From Lewinellaceae bacterium (lineage in GTDB: Bacteria > Bacteroidota > Bacteroidia > Chitinophagales > Saprospiraceae), in contig JACJXX010000001.1 in assembly GCA_020636435.1 (NCBI GenBank), positions 1,054,001-1,118,000 on the forward strand: a DNA stretch of 64,000 nt, in the 5' to 3' direction. A model generated the notes under the pieces. It searched no databases, was not told the origin of the DNA, and worked only from the letters and a program-made list of their open reading frames with translations. The translations under genes were made by a program, and so were the position numbers. Positions 43,182 to 51,903 of the stretch are shown in pieces; positions within the stretch are counted from its first letter, which is position 1; each line of letters starts with the position of its first letter.

Positions 43182-45446
43182 TTGAGGCTTTTATTACGCA
43201 CCATCATCATCCTGGGAATGCTGCTGCCGGCGTTTTCCCTCCGCGCCGCTCATATCATTGGAGGCGAGATCACTTACGAATGCCTGGGGTGGGCCAACGG
43301 CGACCCCAGCTCGGGCCTGCGCTCCTACCAGTTTTACATGAATATTTACCGCGACTGCCAGGGGGGCGGCGCCCCTTTCGATGGCCCCGGCGCTCCCTAT
43401 GCGGCCACCATCACCATCTACCGGGACGGCCTCTCCGAAGACCTGATGAGTTTCCAGGCGGGCCGCCCCCAGGTGGAATTCATCGACCCGGACCCCGGCA
43501 ACCCCTGTGTCATCGTTCCGAACAATGTGTGCGTGCAAAGGGGCGTTTACACCTTCCCGGTGATCGACCTGCCGGTCTCCGATCAGAGTTATTTCATCGT
43601 TTACCAGCGCTGTTGCCGCAACAACAGCATCACCAATATCGTGTCGCCGGAAAGCTCCGGCGCTACTTATTTTATGGAGCTGACCCCGGCAGCCCAGGAG
43701 GTGTGCAACAACAGCCCTACTTTCGATGGCTTCCCGCCCATCGTCATCTGCGCCAACGAGCCTTTTCAGTACGACCACTCCGCCACGGACGCCGAGGGCG
43801 ACCAGTTGGTCTACGAGTTCTGCACCCCCTTCCTGGGCGGAGGCCTCAACTTCGACCAGCCCACTTCCTTCAGCGGCGTTGCCCCCAACCCGGATGCGCC
43901 GCCGCCCTATACCCCGGTCACCTTTGTAGCCCCGTTCTTCAGCCCGCTCGACCCCCTGGGTATTGACGCCGACATCAACATCGGCGTCAATAGCGGAGTG
44001 ATCACCGGCACGCCCAACGCTCAGGGGCAATTTGTGGTCGGGGTTTGCGTGAAAGAATACCGCGACGGCAGGCTGCTGAGCATCGTCCGGCGCGATTTTC
44101 AGTTCAACGTCGCCAATTGCGACCCCACCGTCGTTGCGGACATCCGCGAAGACGACATCATCAACGGCCGGGAGTTCCTGATCACCTCCTGTGGGGAGAA
44201 CCGCATCTCCTTTCTCAACCAAAGCTACCAACAGCCGCGCATCAACCAGTTCTACTGGACATTCGACCTGGGAGGCAGAGACACCATCATCAACACCTGG
44301 AACGCCACGGTCGACTTCCCCGGCATTGGAGAATACGAGGGGCGGTTGTACCTCAATCCCAATACCGACTGCGGCGATACGGCCCGCATCGTAGTGAGGA
44401 TTTTCCCGGAAATAGAAGCGGATTTCGACTTTGAATACGATACCTGCGTGGCCGGCCCGGTCCTGTTCACAGACCTTTCCTCCTCCGGCACAGGAGGCGT
44501 CAGCAACTGGAACTGGGACTTCGGCGACGGGAACGGCTCCAACAATCAGAACCCCGCCTATATTTACGGCGAACCGGGCGGCCGATCCGTCCGCCTCAGG
44601 ATAACGGACTTCAACGGTTGCCAGGATTCTATTCGAAAAAACATCTCCTATTTTCCTGTGCCGGCCCTGCTGGTGGTTTCTCCCAGCTCTTTTATCGGCT
44701 GCGCGCCAGGCGAGATTTTCTTCAACAACCTCTCCACTCCCATCGACGAAACGTACGAGGTACAATGGGATTTCGGCGACGGCGGCACGGCAACCGAGAT
44801 CAGCCCGGCTCACGTCTTTGGCCAGGAAGGCATTTTCTCGATAAGCCTGGACATAACCTCCCCCATCGGTTGCCAGACCGATACGGTTTTTTCCGAACTG
44901 ATCAACATCGAACCTTCGCCGGTGGCCGATTTCACCTATTCGCCTGAACAACTCGACAACTTCAATTCAGAGGTGCAGTTTACCGACCGCTCCAGCGGCG
45001 CCGGCGAGTGGTTCTGGGAACTGGAAGGCTCCGCCTATTTCACGCAGCAAAACCCCGCTTACAAATTCCGCGACACCGGCAGGCAGGAAGTGATGCTGGT
45101 CGTTACCCATCCCAGCGGCTGCCGGGATACAGCCGTTCAGGTGATCGATATCGTTCCCAACGTCACGTTTTTTCTGCCCAACGCCTTCTCCCCCAACGAC
45201 GATTCGGTCAATGACATTTTCATCGGAAAAGGCTATCTTGAAGGCGCGCGCGATTTTGAATTGAGCATCTGGAACCGCTGGGGAGAAATGATCTTCAGCA
45301 GCTCCAACCCCCTGGAGGGATGGAACGGGCGAAAAAACAATACGGGCAAGCCGGCGCCGGCCGGGGTCTATGTTTGTCTGGTACGCTACAATAGCCCGCG
45401 CGGAGAGCCCATAGAACTGAGAGGGTTTGCTACTTTGATACGCTGA
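43182..45446 (+). CDS. PKD-domain surface protein, T9SS type B cargo
   Basis: About 754 aa if translation starts at TTG 43182, just before the signal sequence RLLLRTIIILGMLLPAFSLRA. An ATG at 42972 gives 824 aa but puts about 70 unrelated residues before the signal and overlaps a TATGTTTG -7-like site at 42980-42987. The mature protein begins HIIGGEITYECLG, has Cys-rich beta regions (YQRCCRNNSI, VICANEPFQYDHSATD), three or four PKD domains (WNWDFGDGNGS, VQWDFGDGGTA), and a type B sorting domain (FFLPNAFSPNDDSVNDIF, IWNRWGEMIF). It is a close paralog of the next gene. A cell-surface structural or adhesion role is likely. Confidence 0.8.
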   Translation: MRLLLRTIIILGMLLPAFSLRAAHIIGGEITYECLGWANGDPSSGLRSYQFYMNIYRDCQGGGAPFDGPGAPYAATITIYRDGLSEDLMSFQAGRPQVEFIDPDPGNPCVIVPNNVCVQRGVYTFPVIDLPVSDQSYFIVYQRCCRNNSITNIVSPESSGATYFMELTPAAQEVCNNSPTFDGFPPIVICANEPFQYDHSATDAEGDQLVYEFCTPFLGGGLNFDQPTSFSGVAPNPDAPPPYTPVTFVAPFFSPLDPLGIDADINIGVNSGVITGTPNAQGQFVVGVCVKEYRDGRLLSIVRRDFQFNVANCDPTVVADIREDDIINGREFLITSCGENRISFLNQSYQQPRINQFYWTFDLGGRDTIINTWNATVDFPGIGEYEGRLYLNPNTDCGDTARIVVRIFPEIEADFDFEYDTCVAGPVLFTDLSSSGTGGVSNWNWDFGDGNGSNNQNPAYIYGEPGGRSVRLRITDFNGCQDSIRKNISYFPVPALLVVSPSSFIGCAPGEIFFNNLSTPIDETYEVQWDFGDGGTATEISPAHVFGQEGIFSISLDITSPIGCQTDTVFSELINIEPSPVADFTYSPEQLDNFNSEVQFTDRSSGAGEWFWELEGSAYFTQQNPAYKFRDTGRQEVMLVVTHPSGCRDTAVQVIDIVPNVTFFLPNAFSPNDDSVNDIFIGKGYLEGARDFELSIWNRWGEMIFSSSNPLEGWNGRKNNTGKPAPAGVYVCLVRYNSPRGEPIELRGFATLIR

Positions 45447-45467
45447 GGGGGGCGTGGGGCGTTAGAA

Positions 45468-45500
45468 GGGAATGAAGGAAGGAATGAAGGAAGGAATGAT
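45468..45500. repeat. GGAATGAAGGAA simple repeat
   Basis: Three copies of GGAATGAAGGAA-type units lie just downstream of the stop of the first cargo paralog. They are related to the GGGAGTGA repeats at 35424 and 36508. Confidence 0.6.
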
Positions 45501-45581
45501 GGGCCGCCTTTGCTGCGGATGGGTGAAAATGGGGGAACTGCTAATCAATCCTTTATTCCATCAATCAATAATAAACAGGCT

Positions 45582-47837
45582 ATGAAGAAGAAAGGACTGG
45601 AAAAAATAATCATTGTTTTAGGCGTTCTCCTGTTTGCCGGAGCGGCGCAGGCCAAACACATCATCGGCGGCGTAATGACCTACGAATGCCTGGGCAGCGG
45701 GCGTTATGAATTTACGCTCAAGGTTTACCGGGATTGCAACTGCACCGAATGCGCCGATTTTGACGGCACGGCTTTTATCGCAGTTTACAACTGCTCGGGC
45801 AATGGCTGCAACAACCAAACCCAGATCGCCCCTTACCTGCGGATCAACGCCGAGCTGCTATCGGTCAATCAGGTGACAGCCCCGGATTATCCCTGCCTTA
45901 TACCGCCCAATGTATGCGTACAGGAAGGGATTTACCGTTTCGAGGCCAACCTGCCCCCGTCCAACCTGAGCTACCACGTCTCCTACCAGCGCTGTTGCCG
46001 CAATGTGACGATCAGCAACATCGTTGACCCTGAAAATACCGGCGCGACCTACTCCATCGAGATCACGCCCCGGGCACAGGAGTTGTGCAACAACAGCCCG
46101 GTGTTCGACGAATTCCCCCCCACTGTCATCTGCGCCGGCTCTCCGCTGGAGTTCGACCACTCCGCTACCGATATGGATGGAGACCAGTTGGTTTACAGCT
46201 TCTGCCCTCCCCTGGCGGGCGGCGGGCCGATCACCGACAACCCCAACCTCTACAACACCTGCATCGGCGCCCGCCCAATCCCCGCCTGCCCTCCTCCTTA
46301 TGACCTGGTTTCCTTCCGCGCCCCCAACTACACCACCCTGGCTCCTATGGGCGGCAACCCGGTGATCGATATCGATGTGAATACCGGTTTGATCACGGGC
46401 ACACCCACCGCCCTGGGGCAGTTCGTAGTGGGCGTCTGTGTGGAAGAATACCGCAATGGCGAATTGCTCAGCCGCGTCTTCCGGGATTTTCAGTTCAACG
46501 TGGCCCGCTGCGACCCCACCGTCGTCGCTCAGATCGCTTCCGACGAAATCGTCAACCAACAGGAATACGTCGTCGTCTCCTGTGGCGACAATACCGTCAG
46601 CTTCCGAAATGAAAGTTTTCAGCGGAACAATATCGATGTCTGGAGATGGGAATTTGACATCGACGGCCAGCTCCAATCTTTCGGAGATTGGAGCCCCAGC
46701 GTCACTTTCCCGGATACCGGCACTTACCTCGGGCATTTGATCCTCAACCCCAATACGGCCTGCGGCGATACGGCGAATATCCGGGTACAAATCTTTCCCG
46801 AGATCAGGGCGGGCTTCAGTTTCGATTACGATACCTGCCTGGCCGGCCCTACCCTCTTTACCGACGCCTCCTTCTCCGGAAGCGGGCAACTGACCAACTG
46901 GAACTGGGCCTTCGGCGACGGTCAGGGCTCCGCAGACCGCAACCCGCTCCACATTTACCGGGAACCGGGCAATTTCCCGGCTACCCTGGAAGTCACTGAC
47001 ATCAATGGCTGCAAGGATGCCCTGACCCAAACCTTGCCCTATTTTCCGATCCCCGAGCTGATCGTCATCGCCCCCAGCGCCTTCACGGGCTGCGTGCCGG
47101 CAACTATTTTTTTCGACAACCTCTCCTTCCCGATCAGCGATGCTTATGATTTGCTCTGGGAATTCGGCGATGGCGGCACCGATACGGTCATCAGCCCTAC
47201 TTATACCTACGAACAGCCCGGCACCTACACGGTCAGCCTGGATATCGTCTCTCCCCTGAACTGCCAGACGGACACTACCTTCTTCAATCTCATCACCATC
47301 TTGCCCGCGCCGGTTGCCGGTTTCTCCTTCACGCCGGAACAGCCCAGCAACATCGAGCCAACCGTCAACTTCTTTGACGAGTCCAGCGGCGCCATCCGCT
47401 GGCTGTACGATTTTGGGACGGGCCAGAGCTCTTCGCTGCCCAACCCGGCCTACACCTTCCCCGACACCGGGTTTTACGAAGTGATGCAAATCGTAACCCA
47501 CCCCAGCGGCTGCATGGACACCCTGCTGAAAACCCTCGACGTGCGGCCGGAAGTGCGCTACTTCCTCCCCAATGCCTTCACGCCCAACAACGACGGCTCC
47601 AACGACGAATACGTGGGCGCCGGCATCATGGAAGGGGCTTCCAATTTCAACCTCTCGGTCTGGAACCGCTGGGGAGAGCTCGTCTTCGAAACCTCCGACC
47701 CCTTTTTGGGCTGGAACGGCAGAAAACACAATACCGGCAAGGAGGCACCCTCGGGCGTCTACATGGTGCTGGTTACTTTCAACGGGCCAAGGGGGGAACC
47801 GTTTGAGATTAAGGGGGTGGCAACGGTGGTGCGTTGA
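45582..47837 (+). CDS. Paralogous PKD surface protein, T9SS type B cargo
   Basis: 751 aa from ATG 45582, directly before the signal peptide (IIIVLGVLLFAGAAQA). It has the same layout as the neighbour: KHIIGGVMTYECLGSG, YQRCCRNVTI, VICAGSPLEFDHSATD, PKD domains (WNWAFGDGQGS, LLWEFGDGGTD), and type B sorting domain (YFLPNAFTPNNDGSNDEY, VWNRWGELVFE). Long stretches match the neighbour closely (VGVCV-EYR-G-LLS, FRDFQFNVA-CDPTVVA), so this is a tandem duplication. The intervening 135 bp contain a simple repeat. Role probably as for the paralog. Confidence 0.88.
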   Translation: MKKKGLEKIIIVLGVLLFAGAAQAKHIIGGVMTYECLGSGRYEFTLKVYRDCNCTECADFDGTAFIAVYNCSGNGCNNQTQIAPYLRINAELLSVNQVTAPDYPCLIPPNVCVQEGIYRFEANLPPSNLSYHVSYQRCCRNVTISNIVDPENTGATYSIEITPRAQELCNNSPVFDEFPPTVICAGSPLEFDHSATDMDGDQLVYSFCPPLAGGGPITDNPNLYNTCIGARPIPACPPPYDLVSFRAPNYTTLAPMGGNPVIDIDVNTGLITGTPTALGQFVVGVCVEEYRNGELLSRVFRDFQFNVARCDPTVVAQIASDEIVNQQEYVVVSCGDNTVSFRNESFQRNNIDVWRWEFDIDGQLQSFGDWSPSVTFPDTGTYLGHLILNPNTACGDTANIRVQIFPEIRAGFSFDYDTCLAGPTLFTDASFSGSGQLTNWNWAFGDGQGSADRNPLHIYREPGNFPATLEVTDINGCKDALTQTLPYFPIPELIVIAPSAFTGCVPATIFFDNLSFPISDAYDLLWEFGDGGTDTVISPTYTYEQPGTYTVSLDIVSPLNCQTDTTFFNLITILPAPVAGFSFTPEQPSNIEPTVNFFDESSGAIRWLYDFGTGQSSSLPNPAYTFPDTGFYEVMQIVTHPSGCMDTLLKTLDVRPEVRYFLPNAFTPNNDGSNDEYVGAGIMEGASNFNLSVWNRWGELVFETSDPFLGWNGRKHNTGKEAPSGVYMVLVTFNGPRGEPFEIKGVATVVR

Positions 47838-47869
47838 TTTATGCGCGCCTCAGCGGTTGGATGGTTGCC

Positions 47870-47885
47870 CTTCGACAAGCTCAGG
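47870..47885. repeat. CTTCGACAAGCTCAGG element
   Basis: A short near-palindrome of the kind scattered between genes in many Bacteroidota. It is related to the TTCGACTGAGCTCA repeats in the decayed transposase. Confidence 0.5.
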
Positions 47886-47921
47886 GTGAAATGGTTGGGA
47901 AGAAACTAATCAATTAATCAA

Positions 47922-47953
47922 TTAGGTTTTTTTCAAGAAAAAATTTACCTTTG
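47922..47953 (+). promoter_or_regulatory. rplS: Predicted rplS promoter
   Basis: A perfect -7 element TACCTTTG at 47946-47953, with TTAG at 47922-47925 as a one-mismatch -33 box, 20 bp apart. The start codon at 47997 gives a leader of about 37 nt. Confidence 0.6.
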
Positions 47954-47996
47954 CACGGCTAAATTCAGACGCAATCAATATTCAAATCGGAAAACG

Positions 47997-48359
47997 ATGG
48001 ACGCGATAAAATTTGTACAGGAACAACTCAACCCAAAGAAGGAATTTCCGAAGTTTCGCCCTGGCGACAACATAGTCGTAAACTATAAGATCATTGAAGG
48101 AGACAAGGAGCGCATCCAGGCCTTCCGGGGCGATGTGATCCAGATCAAAGGCGAAGGCGCCACCAAAACCTTCACGGTGAGAAAATTCTCCAATGGCGTG
48201 GGCGTAGAACGCATCTTCCCCTTCAACTCTCCCAATATCACGGATATAGAGCTGCTGAAGCGGGGCAAGGTTCGCCGTGCCAAACTCTTCTATCTCCGCG
48301 AATTGGTGGGTAAGAAGGCGCGCATCAAAGAACGCCGTTATATCAAGACGGACAAGTAA
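47997..48359 (+). CDS. rplS: 50S ribosomal protein L19
   Basis: 120 aa, the normal length. It carries the conserved L19 sequence FRPGDNIVVNYKIIEGDKERIQAFRGDVI, then FTVRKFSNGVGVERIFPFNSPNI and RRAKLFYLRELVGKKARIKER. L19 sits at the interface of the 30S and 50S subunits. In this genome it is a single-gene unit with its own promoter and strong terminator, not in the rpsP-rimM-trmD-rplS order of many bacteria. It is the only clear housekeeping ribosomal gene in the window. Confidence 0.98.
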   Translation: MDAIKFVQEQLNPKKEFPKFRPGDNIVVNYKIIEGDKERIQAFRGDVIQIKGEGATKTFTVRKFSNGVGVERIFPFNSPNITDIELLKRGKVRRAKLFYLRELVGKKARIKERRYIKTDK

Positions 48360-48382
48360 CCTAAACCGTTGTTTTGCAACGC

Positions 48383-48424
48383 AAAAAGCGGGCAGGAACT
48401 CCGTAGAGTTCCTGCCCGCTTTTT
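48383..48424 (+). terminator. Strong Rho-independent terminator of rplS
   Basis: A 19-bp perfect stem (AAAAAGCGGGCAGGAACTC at 48383-48401 with 48406-48424), loop CGTA, ending in TTTTT. The A tract on the left allows termination on either strand. Confidence 0.93.
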
Positions 48425-48560
48425 CTGTTTGTCCTCCGTACTTCCTGCACTCCCTAATCTCAATCTCGTCCAAGCGGCACGAATTAACGGGGCAGTTAAG
48501 AGCCCTGGAAACCTGGCTATATGGGCTACCGAAACTGCCCGGTTATTTCGTTCTAGTCGC

Positions 48561-50258
48561 ACTAGCCATTAGTTTTGCTATTATCAGGCGGCCTGCTGCC
48601 AGTCTTCTTGCTGGCCTTGGGGCATTTCTGCCGTACCTTGTATAAACCTAGGTACGGCAGAAACTCCTTCCCGAGTGAAGGCCTCCTGGGCGGCAGAAAT
48701 GACATCCAGCTGGGTAGGGTGCTGCTTGAGGCGGTACCAGGGCCTATATTTTTTCAGGTCCAGTTGCCGTTTTTCGAAGTAACGTACGAACCATAGCGTC
48801 CGGCAAGCAGCCATTAAGATACGAAAAGTATTCACGCCATAAATACGGTCCAGGTTGCGGCATTGATCCTTGCCCAGGCCATAGTAAGCATAGCCGTCGC
48901 GGATATCGATTTCCACCTCCCAGCGCTGCGAATAATGCTGCAGGACCTGGGCTTCGGTTAAGGAGGTATCCGTAGAGAAAAAGGCTTCCAGCTCTTTTTT
49001 TCCCGAGCGCTTGTCAGCCGGCAGGCCGCCCTTTCGCCAAACGGCAACGACTTTGACGGGCACGCCCGGCAGGATGCTGTGCCATATCCCGACGACGGTT
49101 TTAACCCAGGCGCCTTCTTCTTCGGGGTGCGGTATCCAGCCTTCATCCTGCTGCATCCATTCCTGCGGGGTACCCAAGTCTTTGCCCTTCTCGGTAGGCC
49201 GGCCGCGGTTGTCCTTTTTGGGCCTGGGCCGCAGGCCGAGCAAGCGGCTGTTGACCGGAAAGCGGCCGTCTACTTCGACATTGTCAGGCAAGCCCCGCAA
49301 GAACTTTTTGGTGGAATACCCGCCGTCGGCTTTGAGGATAAAACGGCGGTGGGGCAATACCCCTACAATGAAATCGATGATATGCCGGGCCAGGGCGCTG
49401 CGGGGATGGAAGGGGCGTTCCAGCTCGGCGGCGGTTTTTTCTTTGAGGTAAACCCGCAAACCCACCGGGAGGGCCAGCTTGAAAATTTTGCCGCCTTTGT
49501 GCCAGTATAAGGAAGCGATAACATATACAAAGTTGATGCCCCACAGGGTGCGGTACTCCTGGCGGGCCGAGCCAGCCCGGTTTTGGTAATGGCTGGCGCC
49601 CTGTATCTTGCGCCCGCTTTTTTTACGCGTGGTGTCGTCTACGGTCAATTCGATGGCCGCCTCTGGGGGCAACATGCTGTCCAGCAGCAGCAGCACGGCT
49701 ATCCACAATTTATCGGCCAGCCTCAAAAACGCCCGGCTGAAAAAGACATAAAACCGGGAAAAATGCTTATACTTGGTACCCCCGCTTAGCCAGATGTAAT
49801 TGGCCACCGTATGGCGCGAACGGCTCAGGGCCCACCCGTAAGCGAGCAACACGAAGCTCTGCCAGGACGGGGCAGTGAAGTGGCGGGCAAACAACGACGT
49901 GATAAACTTGGCGAAAGAAGAGCTCATAAAAGATTCCATGGCGGTGCTTTTAGTTTTTATGTTTTACACCTTTAAAATATAGGCGCCGCCGTGGTTTTTT
50001 AAAAATAACAGTGCATTTATTCCTGGCCTAGGCACAGACTGCCTGGCCGTAGCTGCTGGGCAGAGGCCTACAAGGCAACAGGAGGTTCGCCGCCATATCC
50101 TTAATGCTAAGGGCGGTAGCAGCCCCGGTGGCGTGACTAAGTGCTTACCCATAGCATGGCTGCAAAACCCGAGCTGGCCGCCGAGCTATACTATGGGGGG
50201 CCCGCCCTCCGCCTGCTATGCCCGGAAGCCTGCCAAAAACGCAAAACTAATGACTAGC
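48561..50258. mobile_element. Complete insertion sequence, about 1.7 kb
   Basis: Terminal inverted repeats are ACTAGCCATTAGTTTTGC at 48561-48578 and GCAAAACTAATGACTAGC at 50241-50258 (16 of 18 complementary). One intact DDE transposase lies inside on the minus strand, with 300 bp of non-coding DNA between its start and the right end. CGC flanks both ends and could be a 3-bp target duplication, though this may be chance. Confidence 0.8.
48584..49939 (-). CDS. DDE transposase (IS701/IS4-like)
   Basis: 451 aa and apparently intact. Catalytic acidic residues: first Asp in LTVDDTTRKKSG, second in FILKADGGYSTKKFL, and Glu in QRWEVEIDIRDGYAYYGLGKDQCRN, a Y-(2)-R-(3)-E-(6)-K-like arrangement typical of IS4/IS701-group enzymes. 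The N-terminus FARHFTAPSWQSFVLLAYGWALSRSRHTVANYIWLSG is the usual helical DNA-binding part. It catalyses cut-and-paste movement of the surrounding element. A 14-bp hairpin (48625-48638 with 48650-48663) lies in the last codons and might limit read-through or read-in transcription. Confidence 0.88.
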   Translation of the reverse strand: MESFMSSSFAKFITSLFARHFTAPSWQSFVLLAYGWALSRSRHTVANYIWLSGGTKYKHFSRFYVFFSRAFLRLADKLWIAVLLLLDSMLPPEAAIELTVDDTTRKKSGRKIQGASHYQNRAGSARQEYRTLWGINFVYVIASLYWHKGGKIFKLALPVGLRVYLKEKTAAELERPFHPRSALARHIIDFIVGVLPHRRFILKADGGYSTKKFLRGLPDNVEVDGRFPVNSRLLGLRPRPKKDNRGRPTEKGKDLGTPQEWMQQDEGWIPHPEEEGAWVKTVVGIWHSILPGVPVKVVAVWRKGGLPADKRSGKKELEAFFSTDTSLTEAQVLQHYSQRWEVEIDIRDGYAYYGLGKDQCRNLDRIYGVNTFRILMAACRTLWFVRYFEKRQLDLKKYRPWYRLKQHPTQLDVISAAQEAFTREGVSAVPRFIQGTAEMPQGQQEDWQQAA

Positions 50259-50746
50259 CGCAGGCCAGATCAAATCTCTTTCTTCTCTAAATATCCAGGC
50301 CCTTTCCGGTGCCTTTTCTGCCCTTTGCCGTGCCTCCGCTTTTGATGCCTGATGCATTGTAGCAGTGCGGGCCTCTGGCCCGCTGAATCAATCCTCTTCG
50401 CGGACTTGGGAGTCCGCGCTCCAGTCATAAAAAAGCGCCCGCCGCCCGAAGGCAACCGGGCTGAGTGGTAAACAAGCCCGTCCGGTAAACGGAGCTTTCC
50501 CACTCCTCTGCTTTTTGGGATCAGCCGTAGGCTAAAAAACAAAAATGAAAATAATTTGGTTAGCGCTTTTACATATAGTGTTTCTATCATTAGCACCCCA
50601 AATAAATCCAGGCGGAACGAATTGCCTCTCCTGATGAAGGGTCAATTGTTCCATGGCAAAAATAGCCTTATTATTGGAAACCCTATTCGCAATACCACAA
50701 CAAATATCACAACGATATGAAAATAATGTTGTAGTTTTGCAACACT
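50259..50746. other. Gene-free region right of the IS
   Basis: About 490 bp with no supportable gene. CGCGGACT/AGTCCGCG forms a hairpin near 50398-50417. Just before the next start codon, TAGTTTTG at 50732-50739 matches TAnnTTTG and sits within GTTG...CAAC dyad symmetry, a likely promoter for the gene at 50747. Confidence 0.45.
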
Positions 50747-51739
50747 ATGGATTACAACCAGTTGCGAAAGGAGCTTATTCAATACATCAATGCCCTTCAG
50801 GCAAAGGGTTTTTCCTATCAGTCTTTTTGCGACTACATCAATAGCCAGCAGGACGGCTTTGTGCTGTTTAAAGATTTTTTCAGCCGGTTCCAATCCAAGC
50901 CCACGTATTTCAGAAGCGGAGCAAAACAGGAAAAGCTTGCTCTTATTCATCAACACCTTCAGCGCTTTTATCACCAAAACATGGATGCGGCGGACACGAT
51001 GAGCGAGCTTTTCAAAAAGGCCATATCCAATGTAGCCGCTGCAAAGTTTGAGGCCTTCCTGGGCAGCAGCCGTTCCGGGCTAGCCAATGCTCTCAGGTTA
51101 TCTGAATTTTATTTTGAAAACAGCCCTGCCTACTTGAGCATTGTAAAGGAACTCAGGCACAGGAAACAATATGAATGGGAATTGGACGTGCTCAACTACG
51201 GTTCGACTTTTAAGATTTTATCCGTTAAGGCCGACAACCTGTTCCACCAGAATGCGGTGGTAACGACAGAAGAATACTGGAAGCTCTGCTGGGTGAATAC
51301 CCATTCCAAGGAATTGCAATTCAAATTTGAATCATTGGGCCAACAGACGTATTTGCTTGCCAGAGACGAGCAGGGCCGCTGGAAGGTCATTGAAAATATG
51401 ATGAAGGCGCCTCCCAACAAAATAGCGCCGGAATACATTGACTTCGAAATGCTGGAACAGCTTTCATCAGATAGCTGGGAGGAGAACCGGCGGATTGCCT
51501 CCAGATTTTTGTCCGCCAATGAAATCCTGCATTGCATAGAATTTGTCAGGGCCGCTTTCTCGGGCAACCTTCCGGAAAATCAAACCTACATCCTGGGCCG
51601 GATAAAGAAAAGTTATTTAAATTCGCACCGGTTGTTGAACACCAATGTCATTAATTTCGCCGCATACCAATCTGAAATGGAATCCTTGAGCAAGCAGCTC
51701 AAATTGATCTGCGACAGCATTTTTTTGAGCAATAAATGA
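50747..51739 (+). CDS. Hypothetical protein, mostly helical
   Basis: 330 aa, cytoplasmic, no family recognised. The first 130 residues are strongly helical (LRKELIQYINALQAKGFSYQSFCDYINSQ, LHQ-LQRFYHQNMDAADTMSELF); the middle has a possible beta domain (YEWELDVLNYGSTFKILSVK, LQFKFESLGQQTYLLARDEQGRW); the end is helical again. It lies 164 bp upstream of the CheB-CheR fusion on the same strand and might be functionally linked to it, but there is no direct evidence. AT content is above the window average. Confidence 0.6.
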   Translation: MDYNQLRKELIQYINALQAKGFSYQSFCDYINSQQDGFVLFKDFFSRFQSKPTYFRSGAKQEKLALIHQHLQRFYHQNMDAADTMSELFKKAISNVAAAKFEAFLGSSRSGLANALRLSEFYFENSPAYLSIVKELRHRKQYEWELDVLNYGSTFKILSVKADNLFHQNAVVTTEEYWKLCWVNTHSKELQFKFESLGQQTYLLARDEQGRWKVIENMMKAPPNKIAPEYIDFEMLEQLSSDSWEENRRIASRFLSANEILHCIEFVRAAFSGNLPENQTYILGRIKKSYLNSHRLLNTNVINFAAYQSEMESLSKQLKLICDSIFLSNK

Positions 51740-51903
51740 GGGATGGCATGAAGTCTCCGCCACTAAAACACCAAATTCCACGAAAGTTTTTAGTGTGGAT
51801 TTAGTGGTTTCGTGGTTTCGTGGCGAGAAAAAATCACGAAAAACATGATGCCTACCCTTCAGCAATAAATAGAAAGCGCTTGCCCGCCGCAAAACCTTCA
51901 CTT

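Noticed and set aside
43194..47729. Two long minus-strand frames (585 and 623 codons) under the tandem cargo genes
   Set aside because: Both mirror the paralogous sense genes, and their similarity to each other follows only from that.
48559..50261. CGC flanks of the IS as a definite target-site duplication
   Set aside because: Three bases in a GC-rich genome can match by chance; kept only as a possibility.
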